A DNA stretch of 47,825 nt from Halorientalis sp. (GCF_028275115.1 NZ_JAQCNH010000052.1:1-47825); one strand, 5' to 3'; shown: positions 24,982 through 33,428, counted from the stretch's first letter. The notes: generated by a model from the letters alone, not told the origin. A program made the numbers and translations.

Positions 24982-26087
24982 TCGTCCGCCGGCGCTTCCG
25001 TCTCCTCGGTCGGTCCGAGGGGCTCTTTGGGCCTGATCGGGTCGCCTGACTCCAGGCCCTGGTCGGCCAGTGCCATGCTGCCCAGCACCTCGATGATGAG
25101 GCGGTTGGCGAGGCCGCTGGTGACGCCGCCGTTGTAGGAGTTGCTGTCGCTGGTGTCGTACGCGGGCGAGACCTCGACCACGTCGAAGCCGAAGTCCTCG
25201 GGGTCCAGCGCCCTGACGACCTCGCGGATCATGTAGATGGCCTCCCGGGGAACGAGTCCGCCGGGTTCCGGTTCGCCGGTGCCGGGCGCGAACGCCGGCT
25301 CCATCACGTCCACGTCGAAGGAAACCCAGACGGCGTCGGTGTCCTCGGTGGCCCGCTGGACGGCGTCGGTCACGATGTCGTCGAGGTCCCACTCCTCGAC
25401 GTCCATCGCAGTGTACCACTTCATGCCGGCCTCGCGCATCTCCTCGTAGATTTCGGGGCCGGGCCAGAACCCACGTGGGCCAATCAGTGTGTAGTTCTCG
25501 CCCGTGACGAGACCGTCGTCGAACACGCGCTTGACCCACGCGCCGTGGTCGTACTCGAAACCGGTGAGACCTTCGTCCCCCGTGTCTGCGTGGCAGTCGA
25601 AGTGGATCAGGCCTACGTCCTCGTAGCCGTTCGCCTCGGCCCAGCCTTTGATATCCGGATAGCTGATGGAGTGGTCGCCGCCGATGACGATCGGCGTCGC
25701 CTGTTCACTGACCTCGGAGACGGCGTCTTCGATGTTCAACTGGCTCTGGCGGGTGTCGCCGGGGGAAACCGACGCGTCACCGGTATCGGCGACGCTGAAG
25801 TGGTCGAAGGGGTCGACGCCCGTCTCGATGTTGAAGTGCTGATATGGCGGCGAGGGGACCGTCGAGGCGGCACGCACCGCGCGGGGGCCGTACCGAGTGC
25901 CCGGTCTGATCGTCGTCGCCGTGTCCAACGGCGCACCGATGATGCCCACGTCCACGTCCTCCTCGTCGAGGTCCTCGCGGTCGACCTCCGGCAGCTTGAG
26001 GAAGGAGGGAATCCCGGAAAAAATAGGTTCGTTCGCCTCGTCGTACGCCTCGCCGTAGATGTCGCGGCCTGATCTGTCGTCAGTCAT
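24978..26087 (-). CDS. speB: Agmatinase/arginase family ureohydrolase
   Basis: The 369-residue protein is a binuclear manganese ureohydrolase. Metal-binding motifs are visible in order: GGDHSISYP (His), HFDCHADTG (the DxHxD set, with Cys where Ala is common) and SFDVDVMEPAFAPGTGEPEPG (last Asp pair and the substrate loop). GAPLDTATTIRPGTRYGPRAVR is the conserved N-terminal helix-loop. Agmatinase, giving putrescine and urea, is the usual assignment for archaeal members, but guanidino-acid or formiminoglutamate activity is possible. The protein is longer than most agmatinases, with an acidic disordered tail. The ATG at 26087 was chosen as the start of acidic sequence; the open frame reaches back to 26228. 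Confidence 0.85.
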   Translation of the reverse strand: MTDDRSGRDIYGEAYDEANEPIFSGIPSFLKLPEVDREDLDEEDVDVGIIGAPLDTATTIRPGTRYGPRAVRAASTVPSPPYQHFNIETGVDPFDHFSVADTGDASVSPGDTRQSQLNIEDAVSEVSEQATPIVIGGDHSISYPDIKGWAEANGYEDVGLIHFDCHADTGDEGLTGFEYDHGAWVKRVFDDGLVTGENYTLIGPRGFWPGPEIYEEMREAGMKWYTAMDVEEWDLDDIVTDAVQRATEDTDAVWVSFDVDVMEPAFAPGTGEPEPGGLVPREAIYMIREVVRALDPEDFGFDVVEVSPAYDTSDSNSYNGGVTSGLANRLIIEVLGSMALADQGLESGDPIRPKEPLGPTEETEAPADD

Positions 26088-26205
26088 GATTTGTGTATCC
26101 CTGTGGCAGAACGCGGTTCGTTCGTGCCATTTTCGTCGACGTTTATGTGTGATTGGCCAGTATGCAAAAGCGTTCCCTGAGATGTGTAATACGGGCACCC
26201 ATGTA

Positions 26206-26243
26206 CCGCTGGGCCCAGTGGTTGTCACTGTGTCATTAAATAC
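26206..26243 (-). promoter_or_regulatory. Probable promoter and 5' leader hairpin of the agmatinase-family gene
   Basis: On the minus strand GTATTTAAT (about 26236-26243) is a good TATA box. Soon after it comes CCACTGGG-CCCAGCGG (26206-26221), a 16-base inverted repeat with one mismatch, about 120 bases before the ATG at 26087. This suggests a long 5' leader, which is uncommon in haloarchaea. Alternatively an unseen promoter lies closer to the gene. Confidence 0.35.
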
Positions 26244-26290
26244 CTAGAGGATTCGTCGGGTAAGGACGGAGCGGAGAACGGACGGGGTGG

Positions 26291-27313
26291 TCACTCCGCG
26301 ATGACCAGTTCGGGGTCCTCGCGAAAGGCGAGGTGGGTCGCGACGGCGAGGGTATCCCGGGTGTGGCGGGCGCTCCGTTCGAGCATATCGACGGCGCGCT
26401 GGAGGACGAGTAACGGCTCCGGCCGGCGGTCACGGAGGTAGCCGTTCACCTCCGCAACGTGGTCGTCGACGCTCTCGAGCGCCGTCCGGGCCTCGCAGGT
26501 CGTCTCGTAGTCTGGAGTGACGACCGCGGTCCGGGTGGCGTCGGCGGCAGTGTCGAGCGCGTCGGCGAGCGCGTCGACGTGGGCGGCCGTCCTCTCGTCG
26601 AGCGCCGACACGTCGTGGTCGCGGACCAGCACGGCGATTTCGGTGGCGGCGTCGGCCATCAACACGATATCCTGAACCGCCGACCGGTAGCCGATTAGCG
26701 GGAAGCCCGTGTCGAGGCCGACCGCCCGGTTCAGGCGGGGGTTGCGGTAGGTCGCGAAGACGATTCGGAGAAACAGGTAGAACAGTTTCCGAATCTGGGA
26801 CTGCCGGTCGACGGCGCGCTCGGCCGCCGTGGCGTCACCCTCCCGGAGGGCAGTCAGAGCGTCACGACGCATCGCCGCTTCCGTCCGGCACAGTCGGCCC
26901 AGTAACGTCCCGAGTTCGAAGTCCGTGGGCGCGATGGAACACCGGACCGTGATCTCTGTCCTGCGCTCCTCGACGATGCCGAGTCCCATGAGCCAGCGCT
27001 CCGCGTTGAGAACGGCGTCGCGTTGCGGGCCGGTCAGCGGGTCGGTTCCGGCGATGCGGATGAGCTGCCGACCGAGAACGTACTGAGTCTCGATGGCCCG
27101 TTCCAGCGCGTCGGCCGCCAGCGAGTCCGCGTCGACCGTCGCCTCCTCGTCGGCGAGTGTCGGGTCTTCGGGGACGAGCAGCAGCGACCCCCCGCTCTCG
27201 TCGCGTTGCATGACGAGTTCGTCGCCCTTCTCGATACCGTGGTGTCGAACCCAGTCGGCCGGGACCGTCACGCCGAGCGTCGACGAGCCCAACTGCTGGA
27301 CCTTCCGTTTCAT
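26291..27313 (-). CDS. PhoU-like regulator with N-terminal AbrB/SpoVT domain
   Basis: The 340-residue protein begins MKRKVQQLGSSTLGVTVPADW, an AbrB/SpoVT swapped-hairpin DNA-binding domain (about 1-50). It is followed by two helical PhoU-like halves: residues 70-200 (LAADALERAIETQYVLG; LCRTEAAMRRDALTALREGD) and 220-340 (AVQDIVLMADAATEIAVLVRD; VLQRAVDMLERSARHTRDT). This architecture is a common haloarchaeal phosphate-uptake regulator. No pst genes are in the window. It sits between the agmatinase-family gene and a sodium/solute symporter, all leftward. The ATG at 27313 was chosen because the AbrB domain starts there. Confidence 0.85.
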   Translation of the reverse strand: MKRKVQQLGSSTLGVTVPADWVRHHGIEKGDELVMQRDESGGSLLLVPEDPTLADEEATVDADSLAADALERAIETQYVLGRQLIRIAGTDPLTGPQRDAVLNAERWLMGLGIVEERRTEITVRCSIAPTDFELGTLLGRLCRTEAAMRRDALTALREGDATAAERAVDRQSQIRKLFYLFLRIVFATYRNPRLNRAVGLDTGFPLIGYRSAVQDIVLMADAATEIAVLVRDHDVSALDERTAAHVDALADALDTAADATRTAVVTPDYETTCEARTALESVDDHVAEVNGYLRDRRPEPLLVLQRAVDMLERSARHTRDTLAVATHLAFREDPELVIAE

Positions 27314-27473
27314 CCGAATCGGGTCCCGGTTCACGCCCACTCACTCCGTCGCTGGCCGGGAAAAATCGGTCGATGATCGTCCATCTATTCTCGAATTCGT
27401 GTTTTGGTCCGTGGCTTAAGCGAGTACTGGTTCAGGAAACAGTACGAAAGTCGAGCCGGGGTAGACGAACGTC

Positions 27474-29039
27474 TTATTCGTCGCCGTCGTCACCGCCGGC
27501 GACGATGGTCCGTTGACCCTCGTCGTCGAGCGAGCGACTCCCGTAGCTGTCGCGGGTGGCATACCCCACGACGACGAACACGACGAGGCTCACGGCGGCG
27601 GCAATGAACGTCGGCAGGCCGTCGAACGACGCGGTGAAGATGTCGTTGGGGATGTACAGCAGCGTGTTCTCGTAAGCGTAGGTCGTCGGGACGAGGACGA
27701 AAAAGACCAGGCGGGTGACAGAGCCGGCGACCATCGAGGACATCGCGGCGGGCGTGTTCGCCAGGTCCGGCCAGTAGAGGCCGAACACGAGCGGCACCAG
27801 TGCGCCGGCGAGCATGATGTCGAACGCCAGCACGAGCAACATGCCGGTCGCCGAGACGCGGAGCGCGAAGAAAATACCCAGCAGCGTGATCGGCACCGCC
27901 ATCAGCCGCGTCACTTTCAGCAGTTTGTCGCTCTCGCCGCTGAACAAGCCGGCCGAGCCGCCGTCGGCCGCCGTCGCGGCACTCGAGCTCCGTTCCTCGT
28001 CGACGCGGATGCCGACGATGTTGCGGGCCATCACGGAGGACGTGCCCAGGATGGCGCCGTCACTGGTCGAGAACGAGGCCGCGACGATACCCGCGATGAC
28101 GATCGCCGCGAGCCACGGTGGAACGGCGTTCTGTAACAGGACGTACAGCACCGCCTGACTCCCGGGTTCGATGCCCAGACCCGCCAGAATCGACCCCGAG
28201 GACAGCGCGACGACGGAGAACGGGATGCCGATGACCAGCGTGCCGGCGGCCCCGACGAAACAGGCCCGCTGGGCCGTCTCGGGGCTGTCGGCTGCGAACA
28301 CCCGTTCCATGAAGTCGATGGCGACGATGTCACCCAATCCCAGGGCGACGATAGTCGCGAGGTTGATGTACGCACCCTGGCTCGGGTCGGTGAGTTGGCC
28401 CAGTGCCATCGGTCCCATCCCGTCGGGAACGGTGATCCCGTACTGGGTCGCCACGAAGACGATGAGCCCGATGGAGCCAAAGAAGGCGACGAACGCCTGG
28501 ATCACGTCGGTGTACGCGACCGCGAACAGTCCGCCGGCGATGGTGTATGCGAACACGATGGCAGCGATCAGGACGACGCCCGTCGCGTATGAGGTGCCAA
28601 CGAACGTCTGGAACAGGAACCCGCCGGCCACGAGGTTCCCCGCCAGCAGGAAGGCGTAACTGACGATCATGATGAGACTCGCCAGCATCTCCACGCCGCG
28701 GCCGTACCTGCGCCGGAAAAAGTCGGGCAACGTCGTGAGGTTCATCCGATTCATCGGCTTGGCGAAAAACAGGCCGGTGATGAACAGACACAGTGCCAAC
28801 CCGATGGGCAGTGCCGCGCCGGCCCAGAACCCGGCGGCGGCCACCAGGTCGGTGTTCCCCAGCGTCGCGTTCGCGTCCAGTGACTGGGCCATCAGCGTCG
28901 CCGCCGCCAGTGGGAGAATCAGACCCCGTCCCGCGACGATGTAGTTGATGCTGTCACCCTTGATTTTCCGGGAGACGTACAACCCCACCGCCAACATCAC
29001 GACGATGGCCCCGCCGACCCCGTAGAGGATGAGGCTCAC
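27474..29039 (-). CDS. Sodium:solute symporter (SSS family)
   Basis: The 521-residue membrane protein has about 13 hydrophobic helices. GLYVSRKIKGDSINYIVAGRG is the SSS entry (the family often has SxxDFxxAGR), and FFRRRYGRGVEMLASLIM, YTIAGGLFAVAYTDVIQA and FSTSDGAILGTSSVMARNI are all SSS hallmark segments, the last holding sodium-site Ser/Thr. It should import a small organic solute with Na+. The substrate is not evident; polyamines or amino acids would suit its neighbours but this is not shown. It starts with GTG, and a TATA-like element lies about 110 bases upstream. The C-terminus is short and acidic. Confidence 0.9.
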   Translation of the reverse strand: MSLILYGVGGAIVVMLAVGLYVSRKIKGDSINYIVAGRGLILPLAAATLMAQSLDANATLGNTDLVAAAGFWAGAALPIGLALCLFITGLFFAKPMNRMNLTTLPDFFRRRYGRGVEMLASLIMIVSYAFLLAGNLVAGGFLFQTFVGTSYATGVVLIAAIVFAYTIAGGLFAVAYTDVIQAFVAFFGSIGLIVFVATQYGITVPDGMGPMALGQLTDPSQGAYINLATIVALGLGDIVAIDFMERVFAADSPETAQRACFVGAAGTLVIGIPFSVVALSSGSILAGLGIEPGSQAVLYVLLQNAVPPWLAAIVIAGIVAASFSTSDGAILGTSSVMARNIVGIRVDEERSSSAATAADGGSAGLFSGESDKLLKVTRLMAVPITLLGIFFALRVSATGMLLVLAFDIMLAGALVPLVFGLYWPDLANTPAAMSSMVAGSVTRLVFFVLVPTTYAYENTLLYIPNDIFTASFDGLPTFIAAAVSLVVFVVVGYATRDSYGSRSLDDEGQRTIVAGGDDGDE

Positions 29040-29146
29040 ACGACCACCCCGCTTTCCACGGTGACCGATCCGTCACCGAACGCCGTTCGAAATCGAAGTG
29101 CTCCAGTCCCACCGCCAAGCTGTGCCACGTTCAGGCTCGTTTTCGT

Positions 29147-29156
29147 CATAAAAGTT
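29147..29156 (-). promoter_or_regulatory. TATA-like element upstream of the symporter
   Basis: AACTTTTATG on the minus strand is the best TATA candidate upstream of the symporter, about 110 bases before its GTG. The rest of the 264-base gap (29040-29303) is AT-enriched near 29185-29205 and 29289-29300 and contains no gene I can support. Confidence 0.3.
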
Positions 29157-29303
29157 AGGGTCTGTTCACAGTTCAAAGGCTTTCCCATATGATTGTATAT
29201 CGAATCCGGTACTGATGCAACGAATACCGTCGAATGCGGTGAATCGGTGGACGTGCGGGTAGGACGGTACTACCCTGTCTCGACAGGAGAAATATAAGGC
29301 GTA

Positions 29304-29729
29304 CTAGGCCAGACGCGGAAGCGGCTGCCACTCGCCGGGGCTGGACACAGTGTGGCCGACGGGCAGCTCTCGCCAGCGGAGCAGCCCACGCCGGAACAGC
29401 CGGTAACTGTGGGACTCACCGCGGGGTGCGAACACGACGAGGGCGTACCGCTCCGGAATCTTCCGCCGGTCAAGGTCCGTCAGCCCCGACGGGGCCGACG
29501 CCGACGTGTGGGAGTGATAGCAGACCCGAGGCTCCGGAGGAGCGCGCTCGTCGACAGTGGCGACGAACCGACGCTCGGGTGTGGCCGCTTCGTTCGGTAG
29601 AGGGACGTGTTCAGTCGCGTGGAGGCGCCCGCTGCGCCGCTCACAGGATAAAAAACCGCCTGCTTCTCGGGGATGTTCGGCCGCGACGTGTTCTTCGACA
29701 GCACGAACGAAAGCCCGCGGGATCGTCAC
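29304..29729 (-). CDS. JAMM/MPN+ metallopeptidase-like protein (desampylase-type)
   Basis: The 141-residue single-domain protein has the JAMM zinc motif: Glu in HPREAGGFL and HSH-x10-D in YHSHTSASAPSGLTDLD. Archaeal proteins of this type remove ubiquitin-like SAMP modifiers or process sulfur carriers. All metal ligands are present, but the Ser normally eight residues after the second His is Gly, with a Ser one position earlier. The C-terminus (YALVVFAPRGESHSYRLFRR) fits the rest of the fold. A GTG at 29729 (MTIPRAFVRAVEEHVAAEH) was preferred to a GTG at 29756 because the MPN domain begins there. It is divergent from the ThpR gene. Confidence 0.82.
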   Translation of the reverse strand: MTIPRAFVRAVEEHVAAEHPREAGGFLSCERRSGRLHATEHVPLPNEAATPERRFVATVDERAPPEPRVCYHSHTSASAPSGLTDLDRRKIPERYALVVFAPRGESHSYRLFRRGLLRWRELPVGHTVSSPGEWQPLPRLA

Positions 29730-29864
29730 ACATCTGATAGGGGTAATCGCCACCACGCAGTCGTCCTCGTCGGGTCTTGGCCCGCGGCACTTAGGACAAT
29801 TTCGCTCGTATCACACGTCGAGTCGGGTCCCAACGTTCAATTCGCCGTCGACACTGCGACCGGT

Positions 29865-30425
29865 ATGGGCAAGCGACTGTTCGTCAGCGTCGACCTCGAC
29901 GGCTTCGGCGACGCCGTCGCGGCGGTACAGGACCTGTTTGCGGACGCATCCGGGCTGAACGCCACCGACCCGGAGCAGGCACACGTGACGCTCTTCTTCC
30001 TCGGTGACACCGATTCCGACCGTCTCGACGAGGTCACGGCCACGCTCGACGCCGCTATCGCCGAATCGGGCGTCGACCCCTTCACCGCCGAGTTCGGTGG
30101 CCTCGGCGTGTTCCCGTCTCTCGAGTACATCAGCGTCGTCTGGCTCGACGTCGAATCCGGCGGTGACCGTCTAACCGCCCTCCACGAGGCGGTCGCGCCA
30201 CCGCTGGTCGAACTGGGCTTCGAACCGCCGGACCACGAGTTCACACCACACGTCACCGTCGCGCGGATGGAACACGCCGGCGGGAAAGCCCCGGTCCAGA
30301 ACGCCGTCCGGAACCGGGAACCGGTAGCGGGCCGACTCCGTGTCGACGAAATCCGCCTCACCGAGAGCCGCCTCATCGACGATGGACCGGCGTACACGAC
30401 GGTCGAATCGTTCCCGCTCCGATAA
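29865..30425 (+). CDS. thpR: RNA 2',3'-cyclic phosphodiesterase (2'-5' RNA ligase family)
   Basis: The 186-residue 2H-phosphoesterase has both catalytic HxTx motifs: HVTLFFLGD near residue 40 and HVTVARM near residue 128. The start KRLFVSVDLDGFGD and the fold pattern (GLGVFPSLEYISVVWL) are typical of ThpR. It opens 2',3'-cyclic phosphates on RNA and can join tRNA half-molecules with a 2'-5' bond in vitro. RtcA, encoded 13 kb away, makes such cyclic ends, so both ends of that chemistry occur in this window. The ATG at 29865 was chosen at the conserved MGKRLFV start. Confidence 0.93.
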   Translation: MGKRLFVSVDLDGFGDAVAAVQDLFADASGLNATDPEQAHVTLFFLGDTDSDRLDEVTATLDAAIAESGVDPFTAEFGGLGVFPSLEYISVVWLDVESGGDRLTALHEAVAPPLVELGFEPPDHEFTPHVTVARMEHAGGKAPVQNAVRNREPVAGRLRVDEIRLTESRLIDDGPAYTTVESFPLR

Positions 30426-30430
30426 GTAAA

Positions 30431-30473
30431 AGAAATATATAATTAGATACTTATTATATTTCTGTTATCTAAT
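30431..30473 (+). repeat. Two interleaved AT-rich inverted repeats downstream of thpR
   Basis: AGAAATATA (30431-30439) pairs with TATATTTCT (30455-30463), and ATTAGATA (30442-30449) pairs with TATCTAAT (30466-30473). The arms are perfect and interlock in the order A-B-A'-B'. The patch begins six bases after the thpR stop and is strikingly AT-rich for this genome. It could act in termination or as a binding site. Confidence 0.55.
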
Positions 30474-30670
30474 GTCTCACCTCATGCAAGCAGATATCAT
30501 ACTAGATAACCTGCGGCGAAGGGTATTAAGAGGTGGCCGATGAGAGCCGTCCACAATGCGCGAAAAGCGAAAAATAGACGATGTCGCCGGAGATATCAAA
30601 TATACGCACTGTGGCGACAGAGCACAGCCCGACCACTTTGGGGCGGCCGAAACATCAGACAGCAGCAATA

Positions 30671-30679
30671 GTTTATATT
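30671..30679 (+). promoter_or_regulatory. TATA-like element for the Tat lipoprotein gene
   Basis: GTTTATATT is the strongest TATA-like sequence before the ATG at 30735, leaving a leader of about 30 bases. The rest of 30474-30734 holds only weak, short frames and no supported gene. Confidence 0.4.
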
Positions 30680-30734
30680 CTAGTACTTTCGGAGTAGCGA
30701 CCCGGAGTCCCGTCGGGGCCAGAGAGGCAACGCG

Positions 30735-31490
30735 ATGACGGACGGCCAGCAGACTGACGACGAGACGGAACTCGCTCGTCGGACCCTGCTCAAGGGCACT
30801 GGACTGGCCGCGGTCGGAGCAACCGTCGTGGCCGGTTGCCTCGGCAGTGACGACGACCCCGAGCAGCCGGTCGAGCGGCAGTTCGGGTACGGCGGTGTAC
30901 CGGTCGGGGCTGCAGGGGCCGGTTCGGTCGCCGCAGCGAGCGCCGCGACCGCAGAGCAGGAGCCAAACGACGCACGAGCAGATGCGACGGTGGTCCAGAA
31001 GGACACGGCGATCAGCGGAACGCTGGACATCGGGGAGGTTGACTGGTACGCGGTCGACGTAACCACTGGCGAACAGTTGACTGTCGAGTACACGACACAG
31101 GACCACGCGGGCGTCGCGGTCGTCGCGATCTACAGCGACGGCGGTGACTTCGAGGACCAGGTGTACGCCAGCGCGACGGCACCGGTCGAACTGACGGAAA
31201 CGACCACGACCGACGGCCAGTACTACATCCAAGTCGTCGACGTCGAAGACGGTAGCGGCGACTACACCGTGACCGTTCGGTCCGGGACGACCGAGACACA
31301 GACGACGACCGAAACGCCGACCACCACGACCGAGACACAGACGACGACCGAAATGCCGACCACTACGACCGCGACGCAGACGACGACCGAAACGCCGACC
31401 ACTACGACCGCGACGCAGACGACCACCACGACGTCCGAATCGTACGGGACACAGGACTACGGGGAATACGGCTACGGCGGCACGGTCTAA
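30735..31490 (+). CDS. Tat-exported lipoprotein with PPC-like domain and Thr-rich repeat tail
   Basis: The 251-residue protein has a twin-arginine signal (ARRTLLKGTG, Arg15-Arg16) and a lipobox ending VVAGC with the lipidated Cys35. Residues 75-180 resemble a bacterial pre-peptidase C-terminal domain: EQEPNDARADATVV, ISGTLDIGEVDWYAVDV and DGQYYIQVVDVEDGSGDYTV. The next 55 residues are Thr-rich 13-residue repeats (TETQTTTETPTTT), a likely O-glycosylated stalk, and the end is YGEYGYGG, echoing FGYGG near residue 50. It should be anchored outside the membrane. The PPC fold suggests carbohydrate or protein binding; the actual role is unknown. Confidence 0.82.
   Translation: MTDGQQTDDETELARRTLLKGTGLAAVGATVVAGCLGSDDDPEQPVERQFGYGGVPVGAAGAGSVAAASAATAEQEPNDARADATVVQKDTAISGTLDIGEVDWYAVDVTTGEQLTVEYTTQDHAGVAVVAIYSDGGDFEDQVYASATAPVELTETTTTDGQYYIQVVDVEDGSGDYTVTVRSGTTETQTTTETPTTTTETQTTTEMPTTTTATQTTTETPTTTTATQTTTTTSESYGTQDYGEYGYGGTV
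31290..31432 (+). repeat. 39-base tandem repeat encoding TETQTTTETPTTT
   Basis: About three and a half imperfect copies of a 39-base unit encode the Thr-rich stalk of the lipoprotein. Variants replace Glu by Ala and Thr by Met. Such repeats readily change number by slippage or recombination. Confidence 0.75.
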
Positions 31491-31963
31491 CGCCTGACCG
31501 CTGCCGGTCGCTCCCGACCGTCCTCGGCCGCCCGACAGTGCCACTGCCGAACGGACTCAAAACACAGTGTCTCTCGTAACTGCTCGAACAGCAGTAGTGT
31601 CTGTGGCGTTCTATAGGGAGAGGCGACGGTGCCGACGGGCGTTGCTTCCTACGACGGGCCGACACGACACGACGGCCGGCGGACTGGCGGCCGCGCCAGC
31701 CGAGCGTGGCATTGCCGGTACCGTACGGGCATCGGCGGCGACTGATCCGACCGTGTCCGCGGTGGGCGCGGGCGCGGACCCCGCCGGCGACGGTACGCTC
31801 TACGAGCAGCGAGAGCGAGTCGGACGCAGTGTCCCCTCTGTACGGCAGCGGCGCGAGTCGCAGTCCCGCCGCTCGCGAGTTCGGAACGAGAGAAGACGCA
31901 GGAACGCCAGTGTGCCACCCCCGGCGTGGCAACCGCCGTGACGCGAACGCGCCGGTGAGCTGT
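31491..31963. other. 473-base gap with no convincing gene
   Basis: Open frames on both strands here are Arg-rich and Ser-rich shadows. One frame at 31567-31941 is slightly protein-like but ends in a run of Arg-rich residues. I see no RNA gene. It could be decayed sequence. Confidence 0.4.
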
Positions 31964-32230
31964 TCAGTCTGCGCCGAACCCGATGGTCGGACCACCGGGG
32001 AGGAGTCGCGTGAGCGAACACGTCCCGTCCTCGGTCGGCGTCAGCTCCAGTCGGGCCGTCGCACCTGGCGAGAGCGTTTTCGCACGCTCACGGAGCAGTT
32101 CGTCCGCGTAGTCGACCACTTCCACCGTCTCGCCGGTCGCCGGCTTCGTGACCGTCATCCTGCCGCGCTCGTCCATCGGCGATACGATAGTGACCGTTTC
32201 TCCACTCTCAGTCGACTTCGTCGTTGACAT
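31964..32230 (-). CDS. Small haloarchaeal protein of unknown function
   Basis: The 88-residue acidic protein begins MSTTKSTESGETVTIVSPMD and has beta-type segments (GRMTVTKPATGETVEVVDY; ATARLELTPTEDGTCSLTRL) flanking one helix (ADELLRERAKTL). It may be a small beta-barrel or AbrB-like fold. The ATG at 32230 was chosen; it is preceded by AT-rich promoter-like sequence (AGAATATAAACG on the plus strand near 32250). Upstream codons in the same frame are not protein-like. No function can be assigned. Confidence 0.6.
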   Translation of the reverse strand: MSTTKSTESGETVTIVSPMDERGRMTVTKPATGETVEVVDYADELLRERAKTLSPGATARLELTPTEDGTCSLTRLLPGGPTIGFGAD

Positions 32231-32392
32231 CAAATAGCAAAATGCGAAATTAGAATATAAACGTTGGGTACTAGGCGATAGAAATGCGTGGATGTCTACG
32301 GAACTCTCGAAAGTTCCTACGAGTGTATAAGGGTCACCCCGAGACGCCTGCTGTCGTCCGTTTAGGTCGTCCAAAAAATCAACTCAGTGACA

Positions 32393-32424
32393 ATTCTTAA
32401 GCCGTCGACGTCCGAAGTTCGGAC
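32393..32424 (+). promoter_or_regulatory. ZIP transporter promoter with palindromic operator at the start site
   Basis: ATTCTTAAG (about 32393-32401) is a TATA box about 24 bases before the ATG at 32425. The last 15 bases before the ATG, GTCCGAA-G-TTCGGAC (32410-32424), are a perfect odd palindrome. If the mRNA is leaderless, the palindrome covers the transcription start, a classic repressor position. A metal sensor such as a DtxR/MntR-type protein would suit the gene. Confidence 0.5.
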
Positions 32425-33234
32425 ATGGGGCCGCTCGCGAACCTGACCCTGGTGTTCGCCGCGGGGCTGGTTACGGCACTGGCTACGGGGCTGGGCGCAC
32501 TCCCGTTTTTCCTCATCTCGGAGGTGAGCGACCGACTGCAGGTCGGGCTTTGGGGACTGGCCTCGGGAATCATGATCTCGGCGTCGACGTTCGGACTCAT
32601 CCTGGAGGGGATGGCCGAAGCCGACGGCCGCGGTGACTACCTGCTGATCGCTGTCGGGTTGGCGGCGGGCGTCGCGCTCGTCGTCGTCGCCGACAGGGCC
32701 ATCTCCGATCACCAATTCGACGCCAGGGAGTACGAGGAGGCCGACTTCCAGAAACTGGTCCTGATTTTAGGTATCCTGACGGTCCACAGTTTCCCGGAAG
32801 GTGTCGCTGTCGGCGTCTCTTTTGCCGAATTGAACCTCGAAGGCGGGTTCGCGCTCGGCCCGTTCGTCGTGCCGCTTCTGGCGGTGTTCATGACCGTCGC
32901 CATCTCAATCCACAACGTTCCGGAGGGGCTGGCGATCTCCATCCCGCTCCGGTCGATGGACGTGCCCAATTGGAAGATGGTCTGGTGGGCGGTGTTCTCC
33001 AGTCTCCCCCAGCCCATCGGCGCAGTGTTGGCCTTCTACTTCGTGCGGATCGCTCGGGAGTTCCTGCCGGCCGGGTTCGGCTTCGCCGCGGGCGCGATGA
33101 TCTATCTCGTTCTTTCGGAGTTCGTGCCCGAGGCCCTGGAGATGGGCAGTGGGCTCCCGGGCCGTGGCTACCGGGAACTGGCTACTGGCCTCGCCGTTGG
33201 GTTCGCGGTGATGGTGCCCTTGGCGTTTCTGTAG
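32425..33234 (+). CDS. ZIP family divalent metal transporter
   Basis: The 269-residue membrane protein has eight hydrophobic helices. The metal-site helices are obvious: [14 protein letters not shown] (TM4) and [14 protein letters not shown] (TM5), both with the HxxPEG signature. The TM3-TM4 loop is acidic with a single His ([14 protein letters not shown]) rather than the His-rich loop of eukaryotic ZIPs. The family moves zinc, iron or manganese into the cytoplasm or out of compartments; the metal is not predictable here. It is monocistronic, followed by T-runs and a hairpin. Confidence 0.92.
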   Translation: MGPLANLTLVFAAGLVTALATGLGALPFFLISEVSDRLQVGLWGLASGIMISASTFGLILEGMAEADGRGDYLLIAVGLAAGVALVVVADRAISDHQFDAREYEEADFQKLVLILGILTVHSFPEGVAVGVSFAELNLEGGFALGPFVVPLLAVFMTVAISIHNVPEGLAISIPLRSMDVPNWKMVWWAVFSSLPQPIGAVLAFYFVRIAREFLPAGFGFAAGAMIYLVLSEFVPEALEMGSGLPGRGYRELATGLAVGFAVMVPLAFL

Positions 33235-33294
33235 GGGGCGCCGGAGCGGTCGCTGTGCGGCCGGCCTCGAGTACGTTGTACCGAGCACAACGCA

Positions 33295-33357
33295 GTGAGC
33301 GCTCGAGCTTTTTCGCCCACGTTTTTCAAGAAACGGTTCGCGCCGCTGGCGCGAACC
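33295..33357 (+). terminator. T-runs plus perfect 10-base-pair hairpin after the ZIP gene
   Basis: Two T-runs (33309-33313 and 33322-33326) surround CGCCCACG. They are followed by GGTTCGCGCC-GCT-GGCGCGAACC (33335-33357), a perfect inverted repeat with a 3-base loop. T-runs terminate archaeal transcription. A similar arrangement occurs at 41266-41313. Confidence 0.5.
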
Positions 33358-33395
33358 CGACACAAAAAAAGCTGAGCGCGGTGCGAAAGAACACA

Positions 33396-33403
33396 AATTT
33401 AAG
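33396..33403 (+). promoter_or_regulatory. TATA box of the ribosomal protein operon
   Basis: AATTTAAG, a strong archaeal TATA box, lies 26-33 bases before the rpl39e ATG, so the operon transcript is probably leaderless or nearly so. Confidence 0.6.
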
Positions 33404-33428
33404 CGCCGACGAGGTAGAGAAGTGCACT

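Noticed and set aside
30556..30738. 60-residue frame before the lipoprotein gene
   Set aside because: It overlaps the lipoprotein start and promoter, and lacks the acidic composition of this genome's proteins.
31567..31941. Possible 124-residue protein after the lipoprotein gene
   Set aside because: The middle part is mildly protein-like, but both ends are Arg-rich and no promoter or homology-like pattern supports it.
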